DNA of 64,000 nucleotides from Eretmocerus hayati (taxonomy: Eukaryota > Arthropoda > Insecta > Hymenoptera > Aphelinidae). Both the position numbers and the translations under genes were made by a program. A model generated the notes under the pieces. It worked only from the letters and a program-made list of their open reading frames with translations. It was not told where the DNA came from and made no database searches. The DNA is taken from contig CM056742.1 in NCBI GenBank assembly GCA_029851415.1, positions 189,639,344-189,703,343 of the forward strand, given 5' to 3'. Shown here piece after piece: positions 11,050-21,131 of this stretch (its first letter is position 1; every line of letters begins with the position of its first letter).

Positions 11050-11780
11050 TGAACCCCGCTCACAAGTGGACTGCGTACTCGGAGGATAATCAACGATGAT
11101 AATTAGATGGCGTTGCCCACGCGTAGACCTGCTGTACCGACAAGATGGACTCGGGATCTACATAGACGACAATTAAAAGACAATGACATGAAGTTCAGAC
11201 GATGAGGACATCATCGACTACGAGCCTCGCCGCTTCGCGGCTCGGCCGTCCCGTGATTTTTGAGCGCGTCATTTTTTTTCAATTAATGCGCAAAGTATAG
11301 AAATCGCGCAAAGGCCAAGAACTAAATCATCCATTGATCCACACAGACTCCAATACACACAGAGCTCATACGGCTTAATTTCTTGCGCAAGTTATATAAA
11401 CTTTGTGAAACCAGCAATAAGACGAGATATCGTAATAATAATATGATGATTAAAGCACTATTGAATGCTAGAGCGAGGGTTGAGGATTTTCAGTCGAATT
11501 GCTCTTATATTGGCTAATAACAACTCAATCAATTGACAGATAATCAAAGTTTCGACAAGTGCCATATGATTGGTCTGATGATGAAAAGTTTTTTGCCAAC
11601 TCATTCATTTAAGAGACGACACGTTGACAAAAAGAGATCAAATTCTTAAGAGCATTCTCGTCAGTCCAGCTCACGATTTCCACTGTGTTTTGTCGTTTTC
11701 AAAATATTCAACACTCAACGGCTAAAGTTGTTATTGAAACTGCCCGCCGCAGCGTCAAATGGTATGCGTGAGCAAGTCAG
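11050..11780. other. non-coding tail of LTR element, then intergenic DNA
   Basis: The first about 200 bases have higher GC and a strong hairpin near 11219-11247 (GAGCC...GGCTC around GCCGC...GCGGC). After about 11260 the DNA is AT-rich without genes. Confidence 0.4.
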
Positions 11781-11831
11781 TATATAGCTTACTTGAAGTT
11801 GCGCTATATCCAAATCTAATATAATTCAGTC
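11781..11831 (+). promoter_or_regulatory. candidate core promoter of TDP-43 NTD-like gene
   Basis: TATATAG at 11781-11787, and a second TATAT at about 11804, precede an initiator-like TTCAGTC at 11825-11831, about 65 bp upstream of the start codon at 11895. The spacing fits the second TATA better than the first. Confidence 0.35.
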
Positions 11832-11894
11832 GACTGTTGGTAGCGGTGTGTATCACAGGTGCCAAGTTATCAAAATCAATTAACAATCAAAAGT

Positions 11895-12864
11895 ATGGAG
11901 TACGTGCGTGTATCGGAAGCTGAAGACATGGAGATCAAAGAACTGCCCACCGAGAACGATGGGTGCCTCCTGCTATCCACGCTCTCTGGGTCGTTCCCGG
12001 GCGCATGTGAATTGAACTATCGCACCGCCGATTCCGGGTGCACACGCGGGCTTCGCCTCATCGACGGACAGCTTCATCCACCGTCGGAGGGTGGCTGGAG
12101 TGATATACACTTCATCTGCGTCTTCAGTGCCGGAAAAGTTGTAATTTGATGTATGATCATTGCATTATTTGACCGTAAACGCAATAACTGTATACGTGTT
12201 GCATATACGTAACCTGAACGCTCGTGAAGTAGAATTTGCTTCCAAATCGTAAAATTTTTTTTATAATCTCCAAAATCAGCTAGACTGATAAATTTCTTGC
12301 TGAAAATGGAAAGCTTCACAATCAGATAATGAATATTCCTGCTCTCTCAAAACAAGAAACAATCAACTAATTTAGAAGCTACGTACTCTCGTAAACCAAG
12401 CAATGAGAAAGACATTGTATACTGTCATGACATCACGTGACTATTTACACCGAGAGCTTCGTCCTCGATATGTTTACGTTTGCACTAATTATAAGTAATC
12501 TGTATGGGTGAGCAAGCTCATTTGAAATCGAATGACGCGCGAAGCCATTGCGGCAGGATAGACTGTTTCAAAGTTGAAATTCCCAAGTTTTTTGAAGGAA
12601 AGTTTTTACACTTCTGTATCGAAAGATATTAATCAATACAAGAACGTAATGGATCACAAATTTCGATATAAAGCTCAATATGGAACCACGAAGTGAGTAA
12701 TTCCTCTGTTGTTCAGTAAATATTCAAAAATCCTATTTTTTGTATTTTCTACAATTCTGCACAACAGACATAGCTTGGTGAGAGAAAAATCTGTAACGAA
12801 TCACTTTGCCACCTTTCTGTTGCAGGTCGAATTGAAACGCAAGTCACGAGCGCTGTTCCAATAA
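11895..12864 (+). CDS. TDP-43 (TBPH) N-terminal-domain-only protein
   Basis: The frame from ATG 11895 encodes about 80 residues that align end to end with the N-terminal oligomerisation domain of TDP-43/TBPH, including LLLSTL, SFPGACEL, a Ser preceding CTRG, RGLRL and LHPPSEGGW. In the family this ubiquitin-like domain drives head-to-tail oligomerisation in the nucleus and is followed by a nuclear localisation signal, two RRMs and a glycine-rich tail. None of these RRMs is found downstream. Unspliced, the frame ends at 12149 (84 aa). Similarity stops at GK, where a weak GT donor at 12138 could splice to a good acceptor at 12825. That would add 12 residues containing KRK and stop at 12862-12864, where AATAAA overlaps the stop. 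Diverged paralogue or truncated duplicate; the domain call is strong, the splicing is inference. Confidence 0.75.
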
Positions 12865-13786
12865 ACCACCCGGGCTCAAGTACGTCCTGCGTGGACGAAT
12901 CGCACTCCCCCCCCCCCTACGCAACAATCGCATCCCATGAGCACACGGCAGAAGAGAAGTGGAAGAAATCGTAATTACCGGAATAAGAAGCAGATCAGGC
13001 AACAAAAAACCCAAGGAATCCTGACAAATTCTTCGGTACTCCAAACGTGAAGAAAATGTCTACGTTTATTAGGGCCGTAATGAACGCGAGCACTCAATGA
13101 GCAGAATTCCATACACATTGTGGAGTCCTGAATAACAATAGTACATCTATCTTTTATGTTTTGTGAAGTATTTGATATACTTACTTGGAGTAATATTTAC
13201 ATAATTCACCGACTGATGTGTATGATTGTTTCGAGTTTCCACGATTCGACGGAAAGTAATGGATATTTGTTATTCCCTGACGACTACACTAGAGACAGTT
13301 GCGCTTTTTGCGATTAAACTAGCTCATAAATCAGCCTGTGATAGTTCACTTTAACCATTTTTTGTATAAATACTAATAATGCATCATTGTCATGTAGGGT
13401 GTATGACGCTTGAATAAAGACTAATTCCGAGAGTAATTCCGCGTGGCATTAATTCTGTAAGGGATACGTCTTCATCTTCATTCGAAAAAGTCGTCTGAGA
13501 GTTCTCAAAAACTCACTGTGTTCCGAATTACTTAACCAGTCAGATAAAATGTTTCAATATTTGTATTGCATTTTTAGATGAGATTTCAGAGCTTAAAATA
13601 CTACACTCATGTAATACAAATTCCTCAGTGTTTTCTGAGATGATAATATTTTTGTTTCTTATTTGTTTGACTAAATTCGAAGGAAAAATATTGACTCATC
13701 GTTGAGTGAATATTGATCCAAGCTGACTTGGGACTAGAATTGACGCTTAAACTGAATTTGCATTCAACGTGTCTCGAAATACAATC
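12865..13786. other. intergenic, no supported gene
   Basis: AT-rich DNA with a short run of about 10 C near 12907. No domain, RNA or repeat is recognised up to the DIRS left terminus. Confidence 0.4.
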
Positions 13787-13945
13787 ATTATATGCTATTG
13801 GCCAATACACGGCATCCTTATGAGAGAAGCTATTAAGTATTTGCCTTTATTCGAGTTCTTTTCACTTACTGTAGCCGCTATTGCTGTTCTTTTTCATCAA
13901 TTCTCAGTAGATTGTCATCTCACTCGGAGATGCCTAACTTCATAG
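13787..13945 (+). repeat. DIRS left inverted terminal repeat
   Basis: From about 13798 to 13945 it is the reverse complement of 18343-18488 with about three mismatches. It begins ATTATATGC. The outer about 12 bases are less well matched to the right repeat. Confidence 0.9.
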
Positions 13946-14083
13946 CATTGAGTATTTTTGCCGCATCAAGTCGTCAAAAAGTGTAAATTTTCTACTCGTA
14001 TCGAAAATCACCTTTTTAAAATCTATTTTCGCTCAGAATAGTCTGCAAAGTGTGTATTCTTCTCTAAGAAATGGGAAGGCGAG

Positions 14084-15058
14084 ATGAGCAGTTCCGACTC
14101 TGATCGAGAACGAGAGGAAGAAAGCGGGGAAGAAGATAACCTCCCATATCAAGAACCGGCAGCCAAAAGACCGAGGACAGATGAGAATGTTACAATCGAG
14201 TCTCTGCAAAGGCAGATCACCTTTCTGAAGAATGTTATTCTCTCTAATAAAACAACAACGGCATCGAGCATGTCAACGACCTCATCATCTTCATCTACTG
14301 TGACTTCTCCGTATGAAGATCGACAAGCTTTCCTGTCGGGACCTCCAGGGTCCAAGTTAGTTGATTTTGGAAATTTTACAACTAAAGTGGATGAGAAGCG
14401 CATTGTACCTCAGGCGGATCAAGAACGTTTGAAAGCTCTTAACAACTTGCAGCGCTTTAATACGAGCGAGTGGGAAGAGGTTAGGTATGCTTCAATTTTG
14501 AAAAACTTTTTGGCCTCACTTGGCTTTGTAGAACTCAAAATCAATGAATAATTGTGCCACTTCAACAAAAACAAAGATTTGGTGGCTCCAACTGAGCGCG
14601 CTTTTGCCGATCTTTGCAATGGTATACTAGAGCAAAGGGATATTCTCAAGTCTGGATTACAAAAAGTGGTAAATTGGGCTTCTTCAAATTCAAGTGATCT
14701 TAATCCTCAGTCGCTCTTAGACACTTTGAACTCCAATTTTGGTTCGTCTTCTCCACTCTTCAAGGGCTACGAACAAATGCTTCAAATAGTCTGTGGCAAA
14801 AGAGCGGAGTGTATCGAGGTAAGGAGGGATCGCATTCTAACTGAAGTTACCAACAAGAATGTTCAATCAGCATTACGTAATATTACTCCGAGTGCGGATT
14901 ATTTATTTTCCAAAGAAAGTTCACCTGTACTCATGCAATCCTTGGGTGGAGCTCAAGTTTGGCTTAATACGCCATCCTACGTGGCTAAAAATCCTAATGT
15001 GCCTTATAAGTCAGACCACTCATCGAACAAAATGACTCATCGTTCTGCTTACAATTGA
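14084..15058 (+). pseudogene. DIRS gag-like protein, one in-frame stop
   Basis: One reading frame runs from ATG 14084 to 15058 and is interrupted by a single TAA at 14549-14551. The N-terminus is acidic and serine-rich (SSSDSDREREEESGEEDN), then comes a basic AAKRPR patch, a likely coiled-coil segment, a Ser/Thr run and a conserved C-terminal half. Its position before the reverse transcriptase and the lack of other domains fit a DIRS ORF1 (Gag) that would package the RNA. No nucleic-acid-binding zinc knuckle is seen. Whether the TAA is a disabling mutation or read through cannot be judged from one copy. Confidence 0.75.
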
Positions 15059-15068
15059 TCGAATAGAT

Positions 15069-16012
15069 TTGGGTCCAGGGATGATCACAGTTATCGTCGA
15101 AATCATAACAACAACTCAAGGGCCAAATTTGCAGCAAAAAAGGATCAAAACAAGAATAAAGGAGAAGGCAACAACGATTCCTTTCGCAAGAAAAATGATA
15201 AATGACTACCCAGAAAGTCCACAATTTGTAGGAGGACAGCTAGCTTCATTCGTGGACAGATGGCAAACTATGGGTGCTCCAGATCATGTTCTCAAAATAA
15301 TTTCAGGTGTCCGAATTCCTCTGAATTCACGACCTCCACTAACAACAAATTGGGAGACGTCGAGATTCGAGACACGAGTATCACTCCCCATGTCCGAACA
15401 AATCCAACTTTTGAAAGTTCAAAAGATTGTCGAAGTCCCTCGTCACATTGGAACAAGTTTCATCTCTCGGATGTTCCTCATAAAGAAAAGTTCTGGAGAA
15501 GACCGGCCAATTATTGACCTGAGAGGTCTGAACGATCACGTCCAGGTAAAGACATTCAGCCTGATATCTCACTTCCAAATTCCAGACTTTCTGCAGGACG
15601 GAGACTGGATGGTAAAGATAGACCTTTCTCAAGCCTACTTTCACATCCCGGTTGCAGAGTCTCACCGCAATCTCCTCCGTCTGGTTTACAACGGGGAGCT
15701 GCTACAGATGACGAGCCTGCCCTTCGGCCTCTCGTGTGCACCTCAGATCTTTGCAATAGTAGCGAATTCGATTGCAGAGATTCTTCGCTCGCTGGGTCTA
15801 AGAGTGATAACCTATCTGGACGATTATCTCTTGGTCTCTCAATCCAGAACCAAGTTGACATCGCAAGTAGCCAAAGCCTTGGAATTGCTGAAGTTTCTCG
15901 GCTGGCAAGTAAAGTACCCAAAATGCGTTCTAGATCCGTGCCAGGAGATCGAATTCCTAGGTCTCACGTGGAATTCGAGAGCAAATTTGATACGTCTTCC
16001 ACAAAATTGCGA
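15069..16012 (+). CDS. DIRS reverse transcriptase
   Basis: In this frame the N-terminal extension is followed by a full reverse-transcriptase core: the fingers and palm (KIDLSQAYFHIPV, LPFGLSCAPQIF), the catalytic YLDD at 15813-15824, and the EFLGLTWNS motif at about 15949. It would copy element RNA into the linear intermediate. The first ATG in the frame is doubtful as a true start, and the coding part probably begins around NDYPESP (15201). After about 16012 homology moves to the +1 frame in an A-rich stretch, although this frame itself stays open to 18041. Confidence 0.85.
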
Positions 16013-16932
16013 AAATTCGAGAGATATTGGAGAAACTCCTCCGCGACAAGATGTGCTCACTAAAATTGTCGCAATCTCTCCTAGGACATCTGAATTTCGC
16101 CAACTTTGCCGTTTTCAGAGGTCGTCTTCATTGCCGCCAACTACAGCGTTTCCAGAACGAATTTCGACAAAATTGAGCACGAGAGAGCCACCCACTCCCA
16201 GAGGCAGTTGTCGAAGAACTCAAGTGGCGGAAGGATTCTGCCGTGTGGACAACGTGTCTACACAAGGGCCCGATATCACACTTCCTCACGACAAATGCTG
16301 CAGACTCGGGGTGGGGTGCTCAACTCAACAACGAACACCTCTCAGGCTCTTGGACGTCCAGACAAATGCGGTGGCATTCGAACAAGAAAGAAGTGTATGC
16401 TGTGTATGCTGCAATCGAACACTTCTCGTCTCGACTGAAAAATTCTCACATCCTAGTTCAATCAGACAATCGAACCCTAGTGGCTTACATCAACAAGGAA
16501 GGAGGCACACGATCGATGGATCTACTCGATCTAACTTTCCAAGTCCTCAAAATAGTAGATCTCCTGAACATCACACTGACTGTGAGATATCTTCCAGGCA
16601 GGTACAACGGTATAGCCGGCCATCTCTCCAGGAAAAAACTCCTGCCAGAGTGGCATCTCCTACGAGAAGCGAGAATCAAGATATTTGCGAAGTGGGGAAG
16701 ACCAGAGATAGACCTATTTGCTTCGACCAAGTCAGCTGTTGTCCAACGTTATGTATCAATGGATCCAGCAGATCAACACGCAGAGTTCATCGACGCATTC
16801 AGCAGGATTTGGGACTTCAATCTGACTTGGGTATTCCCTCCTCCCAATCTGATTCCGAGAGTACTTTCTCATCTCAACAAGTGCAAAGGACGGTACGTCA
16901 TGATTGTACCCAAGTGGAACCAGACCTTTTGA
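16006..16932 (+). pseudogene. DIRS RNase H and following conserved region, shifted frame
   Basis: The connection, RNase H and C-terminal DIRS region are encoded in the +1 frame. Recognisable pieces are the TNAADSGWGAQL region, VQSDNRTLVAYI, YLPGRYNGIAGHLSR and the post-RNase H motif GRPEIDLFASTKSAVVQRYV. A TGA at 16174-16176 interrupts this frame before the RNase H part, so two defects (the frame change and the stop) separate it from the reverse transcriptase. Other DIRS elements have a Dam-like methylase region after RNase H; I see the conserved segment but cannot confirm that domain. Confidence 0.75.
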
Positions 16933-16982
16933 ATGTCAGACCTCGTCAGCAGGAGCAAGGAACCACCTCTGATACTCCAAGA

Positions 16983-18041
16983 CCTACCTCGAGTGCTAAT
17001 CGACTTGACGACGGGCCAGCCCCCTGCTCAAGTCGATCAACTTACACTCCAAGCGTGAATGGTTGGGTGTGGTCAAAGTTAACTATGAATTGGTCGACTG
17101 ATGAGACAAACTTGGGGGAGCAGAGCTGGCGTCCTTCAACTCTCAAAACATACGAATCACCTATTGAGCGATGGCTGAATTGGTGTACTTTAAATCAGAT
17201 AGATCCAGGTGCTCCTTCACCAAACGATTTCGCAAAATTTTTGGCAAATGTGTTTCTGTCAGAAGGCTTGTCGTACAACACAATGCTTCTACAGAAATCA
17301 GCTGTTGCTACTTTTTTCTCTGGCAATTCGAATGTTGACCTCTCATCGCATTTTCTTGTTCGACAAGTGTTAAAAGGTATTGCAGTTTCGAAGCGTCCAG
17401 AAAAGAAAACATCTGTTTGGGATGCTCAAATTTTGATGGACTGGCTATCTTCACCACCGGAGAGGCAGTCTCTTTTTGAAATTTCACGACGTACAGTTGC
17501 TGTTCTATTGCTTGCTTCGGGCAGAAGAATACATGATCTGACTCTCTTGAAAACTTCAGACAGTCATCTATTACTTTCAGAAAACGAAGTAATTTTGTGG
17601 CCTGCTTTCGGCTCAAAAACCGATAGAACGTCTTTTAGACAATCAGGATGGAAGCTGTCTACTCATTCTAATGAATGGTTATGTCGTGTTATTCTGATTC
17701 GTAAATACTTACTCAAGTCAGAAGAAAGAAGAAATGACGTTGAACGCTGTCCTTCATTTGTTACAATTACGTGTAAAAGTCGAAAAGCTACATCCAAGAC
17801 AATTTTGGCAAATTGGCTTCGTTCTGTGCTCAAAGATGCAGGAATAGATGCTACTCCCGGAAGCATTCGTTCTGCTGTTGCTTCTCGATCATGGCTGGAT
17901 AATTTGCCTGTTCAAGATATACTAGACCATGGCAATTGGAAATGTGTAGAAACATTCAGAAAACACTATTGTCGAGAGATTCGAGCTAGATCTTCAAGCA
18001 AGCCATCCAGTTTACTTTCAAGCAATTTTGAATGCATATGA
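16983..18041 (+). CDS. DIRS tyrosine recombinase
   Basis: A phage-integrase-like recombinase that would insert the circular DNA intermediate. An N-terminal SAM-like domain (about 17110-17400, with RPSTLKTYESPIERWLNWC) precedes the catalytic domain. Visible catalytic residues are Arg in ASGRRIHDL (about 17515-17540), Arg in GSIRSAV (about 17860), the HGNW box (about 17930) and the nucleophile Tyr in KHYCRE (17967-17969). All core residues look intact. The frame is the same as the reverse transcriptase frame and is open without a stop from 15069, so the real start is not defined; the region before about 16980 overlaps RNase H in another frame. Confidence 0.85.
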   Translation, partial: PTSSANRLDDGPAPCSSRSTYTPSVNGWVWSKLTMNWSTDETNLGEQSWRPSTLKTYESPIERWLNWCTLNQIDPGAPSPNDFAKFLANVFLSEGLSYNTMLLQKSAVATFFSGNSNVDLSSHFLVRQVLKGIAVSKRPEKKTSVWDAQILMDWLSSPPERQSLFEISRRTVAVLLLASGRRIHDLTLLKTSDSHLLLSENEVILWPAFGSKTDRTSFRQSGWKLSTHSNEWLCRVILIRKYLLKSEERRNDVERCPSFVTITCKSRKATSKTILANWLRSVLKDAGIDATPGSIRSAVASRSWLDNLPVQDILDHGNWKCVETFRKHYCREIRARSSSKPSSLLSSNFECI

Positions 18042-18218
18042 AAGTTTCATTTATGTTTGAGCAAATGCATTGTTATGTTTAATCATTTCTGATTCTATCA
18101 ATAAATATTATAAACTTGTTTCATATTCAATCGAGTTTCAATTTCATTCATGTATATATCATCACATAGCATTGAGTCTTCTTTATCTCTTTTTCATCCA
18201 GCAGATAACAAACATGTC

Positions 18219-18319
18219 TCTCATAAGGATGCCGTGTATTGGCCAATAGCATATAATATTTGTGTTTTGCACAATAACAAAACACTTATCATATGCGGAG
18301 CCAATACACGGCATCCTCG
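18219..18319 (+). repeat. DIRS internal complementary region
   Basis: The first half (to about 18257) is the reverse complement of the element's left end and the second half of its right end, including the tail beyond the inverted repeat. This arrangement is diagnostic of DIRS elements and templates completion of the termini during circle formation. It lies just inside the right repeat. Confidence 0.9.
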
Positions 18320-18342
18320 AAAGGGTCTTACTGTATGAGAAA

Positions 18343-18529
18343 CTATGAAGTTAGGCATCTCCGAGTGAGATGACAATCTACTGAGAATTGATGAAAAAGA
18401 ACAGCAATAGCGGCTACAGTAAGTGAAAAGAACTTGAATAAAGGCAAATACTTAATAGCTTCTCTCATGAGGATGCCGTGTATTGGCTCCGCATATAATA
18501 AGTGTTTTGTTATTGTGCAAAACACAAAT
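18343..18529 (+). repeat. DIRS right inverted terminal repeat with extension
   Basis: Reverse complement of the left repeat from 18343 to about 18488, then a right-end-specific extension of about 40 bases that is also represented in the internal complementary region. Confidence 0.9.
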
Positions 18530-18691
18530 ACTTTGTTAAATACACAATCACCTGGTTGAAATTTGAACCATGCATGTACATGATATTTCATGAAAGGATA
18601 CTCTCATTCCCACACCACCCAAGAGGTAGAGTGTCGCATTGCGTTTTTTTTCAAAAGTGGTTTCCCTTTTGGCATATTCCACTTGAATGCA

Positions 18692-18967
18692 ATGGGCACT
18701 TCTTCAGCGACACCAAAACTTTCTATCTTTGGATATAATGGGCACTTTTTCAGCGACACCAAAACTTTCTATCTTTGGATGCAATGGGCACTTTTTCAGC
18801 GACACCAAAACTTTCTATCTTTGGATGCAATGGGCACTCTTTCAGCGACACCAAAACTTTCTATCTTTGGATGCAATGGGCACTCTTTCAGCGACACCAA
18901 AACTTTCTGTCTTTGGATGCAATGGGCACTCTTTCAGCGACACCAGAATGTTCTATCTTTGAATGCA
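18692..18967 (+). repeat. 46-bp minisatellite, six copies
   Basis: Six near-identical 46-bp units start at 18692, 18738, 18784, 18830, 18876 and 18922, and diverged material continues to about 19015. Because 46 is not a multiple of 3 and the unit has no forward stop, all three plus frames are open through the array, creating repetitive false proteins. Confidence 0.9.
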
Positions 18968-19048
18968 ACGTGGGAACTATTTCATTGCTATTTCAGCGAC
19001 ACCAGAACTTTCTGAACTTTGTGACTTTTTTCAGATCAGATAAGCTTA

Positions 19049-21060
19049 TTACCTGTGTTTAAGCTCTTTTGGCTCGTTTTCGAGCCACCGGGGTGCTCTT
19101 GGTGTATAATAGATCACTGCCTTACGCTTACGAAAAGCTTTTTGATTGTGGCTTCGGCAAGTAGCATGGCACTTCACACGCATGAGGAATTTCACGGCAT
19201 CCAAACGGTGTTGGTGACATGGATGTTCTACATTGAACCATTCTGGGAAGTGCTCATTTGTCACCTGTACCAGATCATCTCTTATCAAGTCAAGTAGATC
19301 CCTCGTGGCCCAGCGGCTTGCAACTACTCTTTTGTACTGTTGAAGTTGACAATAGACAACTTTTTTGAAAATTTCTGAAGGACGCAACAGACACATGTCC
19401 TCGGGGGCATTCTCATGACCGTAATTTCTTAATCGTATATAATAATCGTCGTCATCATCCTTTTCAGATGGGGGTTTTGTCATAGAGTCGATACAATCTT
19501 GGCAGTTTTGCTTGAACTTTTTAGATTGATATTTGAGATTTCTGAATGCAATTCAACCGGCAAGCTTGTTACACTGTTTCTCTCATACTTGCCAGGTGAA
19601 TCAAATTCTTTTATTTCAAGTGCAAGATCAACAGAAGGTTGCATCAGATTCGCTTTATCCAACAATTCGCGAAGCTCTTCCATCCCGTCTTGATCATGTT
19701 CAGCAACGGACATGTAATCAGCGTGCGGATCACTCTCGGGGATGACAACCTGGTTCATTTCCATCAAAAGTTCCGATGGCTCTGCAGCTGGTGCTTCCAT
19801 GTTGATTAGCGACTGCACATGATTGTAATTCACATTGCCTCTCTTGCTACCCTCGATGAAATCAGTGGAAACCAAATGTCTGATTGTCAAACGAGCAGTT
19901 CTTGCCGTAGGGTCGTGATTTTCACCCCCTCTTCGTTGCAGTTTTGCATTGATATGTTCAGTGGAATCCTGGTTACACAATGCTGTGCACAACCCGGGAA
20001 ATTCCTCATACGAGTACAATTCTTTCATATCATTGTAAATGCCTAGTAGAGCTTTTACTGTGACTTGCATTCCTACGAAACAAGGGGGTATATTTTTTTT
20101 ATATCCAACAGACCATTTTTGAATCTCAACAAGAAATGACTGTAATCTTTCTTCGATCTCTGGGTTGTCAATTGAGAGTGGTCTTTCCAATCTGTGCTGT
20201 GTTTTCAAATTTATCGAGTTGCAAGCGTCTATGCCAGCATCTATCAAGTCGATGAAATTGGCAGTGTCCTGACAGTGCCTGCTTTGTACGGCCAATATGC
20301 TCTTAGAATCTGCTCCTGCTAATCCCATAGCACCTGCCATTCTCCTGCTCAATAGTTTGAATGCTAGGCTAACTTTGATGGCATCAAAATTGTTTGGGCT
20401 AAAATTTTTGTCTGACAGATGAGAGAGTAGGTTGGAAGTGTAAAAAGTGGAATCTATCTGCCAAGTAGTGACCATATCATGGTATCTTGCGATGATTTGG
20501 CCATCAGCTTGAATGAACCCGTGTGTCCGCAAATGATACAGAAGCCTTTTGATTGTGTGCGGAAAGTCAACAAGGGCGTAATACTTTCTACCATCAAGGG
20601 AAAAATATGGAGTATGGACTGTAATTCCCGAATTTCTGTAAAATTCCTGATTGAACGTCCCTTGGTCGCAAACAATGCCCCTACATCTAGCTCCGATTCT
20701 ATGTAGGATTCTCAATAATCTGAATATGATTCTTTCTAGCTGTTTTGCACTTGCACCTTTCCGAGAGAATCCGAAGTATATTATTTGAGACCACCGATTT
20801 TTTCCATTAATACAGTCAACATCAACGATCAGAATACACTTCGCTCTCTCCCCGGTCCTCATGTCATCACCTAGATCTTCGAGGCCTTCAATCAAGCTAT
20901 ACTTTTCAGATAATTCTTCCAACTATTTCATGCTGATTTCGTCAAATTTTATAAGACATGCCGTCTGTGCCGCAGGTACAAGAGATAATTTAGCCTCGAA
21001 AGCATCGATAAGGACTGGATTCACTCCTGGTTGCAAGTCCCATTAAAATTTCATCAGTTA
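19049..21060 (-). pseudogene. P-element-like (THAP9-type) transposase, broken
   Basis: Minus-strand reading gives a P-element transposase: LIKFDEISMK (first catalytic Asp), then GLEDLG, a CDQGTFN motif (second Asp), YYALVDFPHTIKRLL, and near the end CNQDSTEH, which contains the Asp/Glu pair, followed by RRGGENHDPTARTARLT. The C-terminal frame (19049-19483) carries the family's final Cys/His-containing segment. The gene is broken by TAA (21043-21045), TAG (20923-20925) and an ATGA overlap at about 19480-19483 that changes frame; such a change could also mark a lost intron. No THAP zinc finger is found upstream, where a Harbinger element begins. These enzymes cut and paste DNA using GTP as cofactor; this copy cannot make an intact enzyme without recoding. 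Confidence 0.85.
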
Positions 21061-21131
21061 ATTGAAGCTGTTTCTCCAAAAATCGCAGCTGGATACATAA
21101 ATTTGTGAAGCAGTGCAATAGTGATTCAATT

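Larger units (their letters stand above)
13787..18529 (+). mobile_element. DIRS-type tyrosine-recombinase retrotransposon
   Basis: About 4.74 kb with inverted terminal repeats, an internal complementary region, a gag-like frame, reverse transcriptase, RNase H and a tyrosine recombinase in the expected order. Instead of an integrase and direct LTRs, DIRS elements use the recombinase to insert a circular intermediate, leaving no target duplication. The termini were set from where the internal complementary region switches between the complements of the left and right ends. One stop and at least one frameshift or stop in the coding region suggest an inactive or recoding-dependent copy. Confidence 0.9.

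Noticed and set aside
18590..19062. Repetitive proteins of 90-140 residues in three frames
   Set aside because: They are translations of the 46-bp minisatellite, which has no forward stop in any frame.
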